From Dethiobacter sp. (GTDB taxonomy: Bacteria > Bacillota_D > Dethiobacteria > Dethiobacterales > Dethiobacteraceae), in assembly GCA_018333395.1 (NCBI GenBank), contig JAGXSQ010000028.1, forward strand, positions 1 to 11,466: a stretch of 11,466 bases of DNA, read 5' to 3'. Each line of letters begins with the position of its first letter. Positions within the stretch are counted from its first letter, which is position 1. Of this stretch, positions 5,973 through 11,466 are shown piece by piece. The translations under genes were made by a program, and so were the position numbers. Below the pieces are notes generated by a model, which had not been told where the DNA came from, made no database searches, and saw nothing but the letters and a program-made list of their open reading frames with translations.

Positions 5973-8594
5973 TTAGCCCCCGGCGGCTGGTAGAGGCGCT
6001 GCGCGCCAGCGAATGTAAAGCTTTTCCACCTCTACGGCAAGAAGTGTCAGCGGCGAAGCCGCCAGTACTATCATTAATTCCTCCAGCGATAATGGCTCGG
6101 TATTAAAGATAAAATTAAAGAACGGCAGGTAAACAGCAGCCAATTGCATTACAAAAACAAGCAGTATAGCACCCAGAATAGGCTTATTGCTCAAAAGACC
6201 CATTTGCCAGAGAGAGAAAGAATCTGAGCGGACAGACAGAGCCACGCCCATCCTGTTTAAGACCAGGAAAGTGAAGACCATCGTCTGCCAGGCCATGCCG
6301 CTGTTGCTGGCGTAAGCCTGCAACACGAGCGCCGCACAGCCGATTAACAGTCCAAAGCGGGCAATGTACCGGCCGCGGCCGCCTGCGAAAACACCTTCCT
6401 GCGGATGGCGCGGCGGCCTGTGCATCACATCCTTTTCCGCCGGCTCAGCCGCTAGCGCCAGTCCCGGCAGGCTGTCGGTCAGCATATTCAGCCAGAGAAT
6501 CTGGATGGGCAGCATCGGCAGCGGCAAGCCAAAAAAGGGCGCCAGAAAAATTGCTACGATAGTACCGGCGTTGGCCGTCATGCTGTATTTTATGAACTTC
6601 AGGATATTGTTATAAATGCGACGGCCCTCCCGCACCGCTTTGACAATGGTGGCAAAGTTGTCATCCAGTAGAATTATGGCCGAGGCCTCTTTAGTGACAT
6701 CGGTACCGGTGATGCCCATGGAAATACCGATATCAGCCCGTTTAATGGCAGGGGCATCATTAACACCGTCTCCTGTCATGGCCACAAACTGCTTTTTTTC
6801 CTGCAGCGCCTTAACAATTTTCAGCTTCTGTTCCGGCGCCACCCGGGCATAAACCCGGATTTGCTCCACACGGTTGGCAAATTCAGCCATGGGCATCCTC
6901 TCCAGCTCGCTGCCGGTGATAACAGCTGCGGAATCATCATTCAAAATACCGAGCCGCCTGGCGATTACTTCGGCCGTCAACGGGTGGTCTCCGGTAATCA
7001 TCACAGGGACGATGCCGGCCGTCTGGCACATGGCTACCGCAGCTTTAGCCTCTTCCCGCGGCGGATCCATAATGCCGACTAGCCCCAGCAAAATCAGGTT
7101 GCTTTCTACCTCTGCCGGCCGCAGATTGGCCGGTTGTTCCGTCCAATATCGCATCCCCAGAGCCAAGACGCGCAGGCCGGAGGCCGCCATTTCAGCGGCA
7201 ACCCGCAAAACCTGTTCTTTATCAAGGACTCCCTGCCCATTTTCAGTCAGAGCAAGAACGGACTTCTCCACCAGCACCTCCACTGCACCTTTGCTGAATG
7301 AAAAACACCGGCCGTCAGAATCACAATGGAAAGTGGTCATGGCCTTGCGATCCGAGTCGAAAGGAAGTTCCCCGCTGCGCGGGTACTGCTGCTCCAGTTC
7401 TTTTTTATGGAAACCGTGCTTTCTGGCAAAATTGTATAGCGCCACTTCCGTAGGATCGCCAAAAACTTCCTCCCCAGCACTGTTATGGGCATCGTTACTG
7501 AGAGCCATAGCCTGCAGAAGCAGGCTATGATTAGTTATCTCCTCAGACGGCACCAAAGCACCTCCGCTGTAGACGACCTCCACTTCCATCCGGTTAAGCG
7601 TCAGCGTACCTGTCTTGTCGGAACAGATATAGGTAACCGAGCCTAGAGTCTCCACAGCCGCCAGTTTGCGAACCAAGGCGTTTTGACGGACCATCTTATT
7701 GGCGCCAAGCGCCAGCGTGATGGTGATAACGGCGGGCAAAGCTTCGGGAATGGCAGCCACAGCAAGCGAAATACCGGTCAGGAACATAGTCACCACGTCC
7801 TCGCCCCGCAGTACGCCCATGGCGAAAACGATAGCGCTGATAAGAAGGATTACGCCAGCCAGCTTTTTGCCAAACTCGGCCAACCTTTTCTGTAGCGGCG
7901 TCCTAACTTCCTCTTCCTCCTGCAGCATGGTAGCGATTTTACCGATTTCCGTCTCCATGCCGGTGAACGCTACCACGCCCACACCACGGCCACCAACAAC
8001 AATCGTTCCGTTATAAACCATGTTTTTCCGGTCGCCAAGAGGCAGTCCTTCCTCCGGGATAGACCGGGTATGTTTCTCTACCGGCACTGACTCGCCCGTT
8101 AGCGCCGCCTCTTCCACCTGTAACTGCGCCGCCTCCACCAGACGCATGTCCGCCGGCACCACCCTGCCCGCATCAAGCAGGACAATGTCCCCAGGCACTA
8201 GGAGTGCCGCTGGTATTTGTAACGAACCCCTCTCCCTAATGACCGTAGCGGAAGGGGCCGCCATCTTCTTTAAGGCGGCCATAGCCTTCTCTGCCTTGTG
8301 CTCCTGAATAAAGCCAATGATAGCGTTGAGAACAACAACCGCCAAAATCACGATGGCGTCCTTAGGTGAGCCAGCCAGCCCGGCCATGATGGCGGCAGCA
8401 ATAAGTACAATGATTAAAAAGTCGTTAAACTGGCCCATGAGCATCATGAGGGCCGTTTTTTTCTTTCTTTCCTTCAGTTCATTTGGCCCGTAGCGCGCCA
8501 GCCGACCCTCTGCCTCTCCGGCTGTCAAGCCCTCCCGGCAGCTGCCTAGGGACTGCAGTGTTTCCTCAACATCCAACTTATACCATTGAGACAC
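5973..8594 (-). CDS. P-type Ca2+-transporting ATPase (PacL/SERCA-like, type IIA)
   Basis: An 873-residue cation pump that exports Ca2+ (possibly Mn2+) from the cytoplasm using ATP. It has a cation-ATPase N-terminal domain (about 4-70), actuator motif TGES (166-169), M4 motif PEALPAV (283-289), phosphorylation site DKTGT (D326-T330), nucleotide-site KGA (435-437), TGDH (534-537), hinge TGDGVNDAPA (607-616) and a C-terminal four-helix domain, ten membrane helices in all as in the family. Ca2+ site II residues of SERCA are present (E284, N703, D707). The site I acids are not: the position of SERCA E771 is T678 and that of E908 is N780, by motif alignment. One Ca2+ per cycle is therefore expected, as in Listeria LMCA1 and SPCA pumps. 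The start is GTG 8594, with a GGGAG-type site about 12 bases upstream. It lies 77 bases after argH with no terminator seen and 19 bases before larB. Confidence 0.95.
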   Translation of the reverse strand: MSQWYKLDVEETLQSLGSCREGLTAGEAEGRLARYGPNELKERKKKTALMMLMGQFNDFLIIVLIAAAIMAGLAGSPKDAIVILAVVVLNAIIGFIQEHKAEKAMAALKKMAAPSATVIRERGSLQIPAALLVPGDIVLLDAGRVVPADMRLVEAAQLQVEEAALTGESVPVEKHTRSIPEEGLPLGDRKNMVYNGTIVVGGRGVGVVAFTGMETEIGKIATMLQEEEEVRTPLQKRLAEFGKKLAGVILLISAIVFAMGVLRGEDVVTMFLTGISLAVAAIPEALPAVITITLALGANKMVRQNALVRKLAAVETLGSVTYICSDKTGTLTLNRMEVEVVYSGGALVPSEEITNHSLLLQAMALSNDAHNSAGEEVFGDPTEVALYNFARKHGFHKKELEQQYPRSGELPFDSDRKAMTTFHCDSDGRCFSFSKGAVEVLVEKSVLALTENGQGVLDKEQVLRVAAEMAASGLRVLALGMRYWTEQPANLRPAEVESNLILLGLVGIMDPPREEAKAAVAMCQTAGIVPVMITGDHPLTAEVIARRLGILNDDSAAVITGSELERMPMAEFANRVEQIRVYARVAPEQKLKIVKALQEKKQFVAMTGDGVNDAPAIKRADIGISMGITGTDVTKEASAIILLDDNFATIVKAVREGRRIYNNILKFIKYSMTANAGTIVAIFLAPFFGLPLPMLPIQILWLNMLTDSLPGLALAAEPAEKDVMHRPPRHPQEGVFAGGRGRYIARFGLLIGCAALVLQAYASNSGMAWQTMVFTFLVLNRMGVALSVRSDSFSLWQMGLLSNKPILGAILLVFVMQLAAVYLPFFNFIFNTEPLSLEELMIVLAASPLTLLAVEVEKLYIRWRAAPLPAAGG

Positions 8595-8671
8595 CCGCGA
8601 ACCATCTCCCGTCTATTATTACTCCCGTCCGTGCTCTCCCTTTCCCCGGCAACTTTTCCCTTTCCGAAATT

Positions 8672-10045
8672 TTATAATTCCAGCAGTTCTCTGGCTCTTT
8701 TGAGCTGCTCAACCACCGCCTCGCGGGCGGTGCCGCCGCGTGCCTGGCGGGCTGCCACACACGCTTCCGGCAAAAGCAAGGGAAGCGCTTCCGCACCGAG
8801 CAGCGGGCTGGCCTCCTGCATTTCCCCGGCCGTCAGGTCGGTCAGCTGCCGTCCCTCGGCCACGCATCTGCCCACCAGGCCACCCACCACCGCGTGGGCC
8901 TCCCGGAACGGCAAGCCCTTGCGCACTAGGTAGTCGGCCAAGTCGGTAGCGGAAGCAAAGTCGCCAGCCACGGCGGCATACATCCGCTCCTCGTTTATTT
9001 TCAGCGTGCGCAGCATCGCGGCATACAGCGTCAGGCTCATCTTAAGCGTATCTACAGTATCGAAGAGACCCTCTTTATCTTCCTGCATATCTTTGTTATA
9101 AGCTAGGGGCAGCCCTTTGAGCATGGTCAGCAGCCCCACAAGGCTTCCCAGCACACGGCCTGTCTTGCCGCGCACGAGCTCGGCTACATCCGGGTTTTTC
9201 TTCTGCGGCATCATACTGGAGCCGGTAGTAAAAGCATCGTCCAGCACAGCAAAACCGAACTCGGCGGTGCTCCAGAGAATTAGATCCTCGCTCAAGCGGC
9301 TAAGATGCACCATCAGTAGAGTAGCGGCAAAATGAAATTCGGCCACAAAATCCCTGTCACTGACGGCGTCTAGGCTGTTTTCATAAAGCCTGGAAAACCC
9401 AAGTTCCCCGGCCACCATTTCACGGTCGATGGGGAAGGTGGTACCAGCTAGAGCGCCGGCACCAAGCGGGAACCAGTCGGCGCGCTTGTAGGCGTCCATG
9501 AAGCGCTCCCGGTCCCGCTCCAGCATCCAAAAGTAGGCTAACAGATGGTGGGAAAACAGTACCGGCTGCGCCCGTTGCAGATGAGTGTAACCGGGCATGA
9601 TGACCTCCAGGTTGTCAGAAGCCACCTCCACGATAGCCTGTTGGAGTGAAGCGATAAGGGAGGACACCGCCAGGATTTCCTTTTTGACATAAAGATGCAT
9701 GTCCAGAGCTACCTGATCGTTACGCGAGCGGGCAGTGTGCAGTTTGCCGCCTGCCGGCCCGATTATCTCCGTCAGCCTTTTTTCCACATGCATATGGATA
9801 TCTTCCAGCGCCAGCGAAAATGTAAGCTCTCCACGCCGGATTTCCTCCTGGACCTCCGCTAGGCCCGCCAAGATTGCCTCCGTCTCCTCCGGACTGATAA
9901 TCCCCTGTTTGCCCAGCATCCGGCAGTGGGCCATGCTACCGGCAATATCTTCCTCTGCCAGCCGCTGGTCAAAAGAGATGGAGGCGGTAAATCCCTCCAC
10001 TAGCTGATCCGTATCTTTGCTAAACCTGCCTCCCCACAGCTTCAT
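8672..10045 (-). CDS. argH: Argininosuccinate lyase
   Basis: This cytoplasmic enzyme splits argininosuccinate into arginine and fumarate, the last step of arginine synthesis. It is 457 residues long, normal for the family, and works as a tetramer of the fumarase/aspartase superfamily. Visible signatures are the N-terminal KLWGGRF (2-8), HTARSRND (103-110), GYTHLQRAQP (152-161, with the catalytic-region His155) and the flexible loop GSSMMPQKKNPD (275-286), which holds the catalytic serine. The ATG at 10045 lies two bases after the argG stop, and its ribosome site (AGGAG) overlaps the end of argG, so the two are translationally coupled. No broken or missing motif was seen. Confidence 0.98.
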   Translation of the reverse strand: MKLWGGRFSKDTDQLVEGFTASISFDQRLAEEDIAGSMAHCRMLGKQGIISPEETEAILAGLAEVQEEIRRGELTFSLALEDIHMHVEKRLTEIIGPAGGKLHTARSRNDQVALDMHLYVKKEILAVSSLIASLQQAIVEVASDNLEVIMPGYTHLQRAQPVLFSHHLLAYFWMLERDRERFMDAYKRADWFPLGAGALAGTTFPIDREMVAGELGFSRLYENSLDAVSDRDFVAEFHFAATLLMVHLSRLSEDLILWSTAEFGFAVLDDAFTTGSSMMPQKKNPDVAELVRGKTGRVLGSLVGLLTMLKGLPLAYNKDMQEDKEGLFDTVDTLKMSLTLYAAMLRTLKINEERMYAAVAGDFASATDLADYLVRKGLPFREAHAVVGGLVGRCVAEGRQLTDLTAGEMQEASPLLGAEALPLLLPEACVAARQARGGTAREAVVEQLKRARELLEL

Positions 10046-10047
10046 AG

Positions 10048-11253
10048 CTACTCCTTTGTTTGTTCTTTTTCCAGTATTCCCTGAATCAGGAGCGGCAGGC
10101 CGAAAAGGTTGATGAACCCTTCGGCATCTCGCTGGTTATAGACGGCATCAACGCCAAAGGTAGCCATGTCCTCCCGGTACAGGGAGTAAGGTGAGCGGCG
10201 ACCGGCCACGGTGACGTTGCCTTTGCATAGCTTTAAGCGTATCGAGCCGGTCACATGGCGCTGCGTGCTGTCCACAAAAGCATCCAGAGCCTCGCGCAGC
10301 GGCGTGAACCACTGGCCGTAGTAGACCAGCTCGCCATATCTGACCGCAGCCATTTCTTTAAAATGCATCGTTTCCCGGTCAAGGGTCAGCGACTCCAGTT
10401 CCCGGTGGGCGATAAACAAGAGCGTCCCGCCCGGCGTCTCGTAGACGCCGCGTGATTTCATCCCCACCAAGCGGTTTTCCACCATATCCACCCGGCCGAC
10501 GCCATGCCGACCAGCCAGCGTGTTTAGTCTAGTCAAGAGCTCCACAGCGTCAAGCTGTTCGCCATCTAGGCTGGCCGGCAGACCGCTCACAAAACCGATT
10601 TCTATGTATTCCGGCTTATCAGGGGCCTCCGCCGGGTCTGCTGTCAGTAAAAACATTTCCCGCTCCGGCTCCTTGCCCGGATCTTCCAGCACACCGCCCT
10701 CGTAGCTTATGTGCCAGATATTGCGATCCATGCTGTAAGGCTTCTCTCTGCTCACCGGCACGGGGATGTCGTGCCTGGCAGCGTAGTCAAAGGCATCGTC
10801 CCGGGAGCGTATTTCCCACTCGCGCCAAGGAGCCACGATTTTTAAGTGCGGCGCCAGCGCTTTTACCGTCAGTTCAAAGCGCACTTGATCGTTGCCCTTG
10901 CCGGTCGCGCCGTGGGCCACAGCATCAGCGCCCTCCAGCAACGCCACCTTCACCAGCGCCTTGGCAATAGCCGGGCGGGCAATAGCCGTGCCCAGCAGAT
11001 ATTTTTGCTCGTACAGCGCACCAGCCTTCAGCATCGGGAAAACAAAATCACGCAAGAACTCCTCCCTGATGTCTTCTATGTACAGCTTGCTGGCGCCTGA
11101 GGACAGCGCTTTCGCCTCCAGCGGCGCCAGTTCCTCGCCCTGCCCCACGTCTGCAGCCATGGCCACCACTTCGCAGCCGTATTTCTCCTTCAGCCAAGTA
11201 ATGGCGATGGAGGTATCGAGTCCTCCTGAATAAGCCAGAACAATCTTTTTCAT
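10048..11253 (-). CDS. argG: Argininosuccinate synthase
   Basis: This enzyme joins citrulline and aspartate with ATP to make argininosuccinate, AMP and pyrophosphate, the penultimate step of arginine synthesis. With the ATG at 11253 it has 401 residues, typical of the short bacterial type. The N-terminal PP-loop AYSGGLDTS (7-15) binds ATP, and [14 protein letters not shown] (114-127) is the second family signature. [13 protein letters not shown] follows in the substrate-binding half. The frame is open eight codons further upstream to another ATG (11277), but GGAGG stands seven bases before 11253 and the family begins at [11 protein letters not shown], so the shorter start is chosen. It is the first gene of the argGH pair. 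Its 5' leader runs straight into the 125-base tandem repeat, whose edge is 22 bases upstream of the start codon. No ARG-box-like operator or clear promoter was recognised. Confidence 0.98.
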   Translation of the reverse strand: MKKIVLAYSGGLDTSIAITWLKEKYGCEVVAMAADVGQGEELAPLEAKALSSGASKLYIEDIREEFLRDFVFPMLKAGALYEQKYLLGTAIARPAIAKALVKVALLEGADAVAHGATGKGNDQVRFELTVKALAPHLKIVAPWREWEIRSRDDAFDYAARHDIPVPVSREKPYSMDRNIWHISYEGGVLEDPGKEPEREMFLLTADPAEAPDKPEYIEIGFVSGLPASLDGEQLDAVELLTRLNTLAGRHGVGRVDMVENRLVGMKSRGVYETPGGTLLFIAHRELESLTLDRETMHFKEMAAVRYGELVYYGQWFTPLREALDAFVDSTQRHVTGSIRLKLCKGNVTVAGRRSPYSLYREDMATFGVDAVYNQRDAEGFINLFGLPLLIQGILEKEQTKE

Positions 11254-11275
11254 TTCAGTTCCTCCATTGTTCAAC

Positions 11276-11400
11276 AAGTATGGCGCCGCTTACCGCCCCC
11301 ACTAAAGTTGGGTCAGGAAGCAAGCAAGACGAGGCCGCAGGAAGTGAGGCGCCGCAGGCGTACCGCAACGTACGCCGAGAAGCCGAATGAACCGAGAACA
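11276..11400. repeat. 125-bp direct tandem repeat, unit 1
   Basis: This noncoding unit begins AAGTATGGCGCC and repeats directly at 11401. It contains two GGCGCC palindromes (11282-11287 and 11348-11353), an imperfect inverted repeat around CCCACTAAAGTTGGG (11299-11313 region) and a perfect 7-bp stem (see the hairpin entry). There is no open reading frame of note. It lies immediately upstream of argG. Similar long intergenic repeats with a GGCGTAC/GTACGCC stem are remembered from Negativicutes genomes, but this could not be checked. Confidence 0.93.
11357..11376. repeat. Inverted repeat / hairpin inside the tandem repeat unit
   Basis: GGCGTAC (11357-11363) and GTACGCC (11370-11376) pair perfectly over seven bases around a six-base loop CGCAAC. 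No T-run follows on either strand, so it does not look like an intrinsic terminator. It could be the core of a structured RNA or a protein-binding palindrome. Confidence 0.75.
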
Positions 11401-11466
11401 AAGTATGGCGCCGCTTACCGCCCCCACTAAAGTTGGGTCAGGAAGCAAGCAAGACGAGGCCGCAGG
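11401..11466. repeat. 125-bp direct tandem repeat, unit 2 (cut by window end)
   Basis: All 66 visible bases are identical to 11276-11341. The window ends inside this copy, so how many units follow is not known. Perfect identity implies a recent duplication or active homogenisation. Confidence 0.93.

Noticed and set aside
6874..7530. A 218-codon plus-strand open frame within the Ca2+ ATPase gene
   Set aside because: It is antisense to a fully conserved P-type ATPase and rich in S, A, T and R with no recognisable motif.
8595..8671. Promoter or terminator between argH and the Ca2+ ATPase
   Set aside because: The stretch is purine-rich on the coding strand, with no stable hairpin plus T-run and no paired -35/-10 boxes, so read-through from argGH is the simplest view.
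11254..11277. Start of argG eight codons upstream at 11277
   Set aside because: The GGAGG ribosome site lies between this ATG and the one at 11253, and the family N-terminus begins at the latter.
11357..11376. Intrinsic terminator at the hairpin in the tandem repeat
   Set aside because: Neither strand has a T-run after the stem.
11276..11466. CRISPR array
   Set aside because: The repeat period is 125 bases with the whole unit repeated, not short repeats with unique spacers, and no cas gene is seen.

Overview
The window reads as part of a bacterial chromosome, probably an anaerobic, moderately GC-rich Firmicute. The Shine-Dalgarno sequences are strong (GGAGG and GAGGAGGT types), GTG starts occur, and there is a MoeA/periplasmic-binding-protein fusion, a nickel-pincer cofactor gene (larB) and a PacL-type Ca2+ ATPase. 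Sporomusa-like Negativicutes or Peptococcaceae would fit, but this placement is inference from gene content only. No phage, transposase, CRISPR array, rRNA or tRNA was seen.

Positions 1-3360, minus strand, form a molybdenum cofactor (Moco) cluster. It is read right to left: a 57-codon small protein gene (3360-3187), a stand-alone moeA (3182-1968), a moeA fused to a substrate-binding-like domain (1948-38), and the first codons of another gene that runs off the left edge. Gaps are 4, 19 and 17 bases, so this is one transcription unit. Both MoeA copies keep the family's acidic catalytic residues. Together they point to a cell that uses Mo- or W-pterin enzymes such as formate dehydrogenases.

Positions 3361-3506 are a divergent intergenic region with a near-consensus sigma-A promoter facing right. 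It drives the only plus-strand gene, an ABC1/UbiB-family atypical kinase (3507-5192). That gene meets larB tail to tail, and the two stop codons overlap.

Positions 5189-11253, minus strand, read right to left as argG, argH, a P-type Ca2+ ATPase and larB. argG and argH carry out the last two steps of arginine synthesis and are 2 bases apart. The ATPase follows after 77 bases and larB after 19 more, with no visible terminator, so all four could be co-transcribed. The ATPase keeps Ca2+ site II but lacks the acidic residues of site I.

Positions 11276-11466, just upstream of argG, hold a noncoding direct tandem repeat with a 125-base period. It is perfect over the 66 bases that can be compared, contains an internal hairpin, and runs past the window's end.

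Most of the window is ordinary housekeeping DNA. The items most worth a second look are the small protein ending in CQLGCF, the tandem repeat, and the MoeA fusion.
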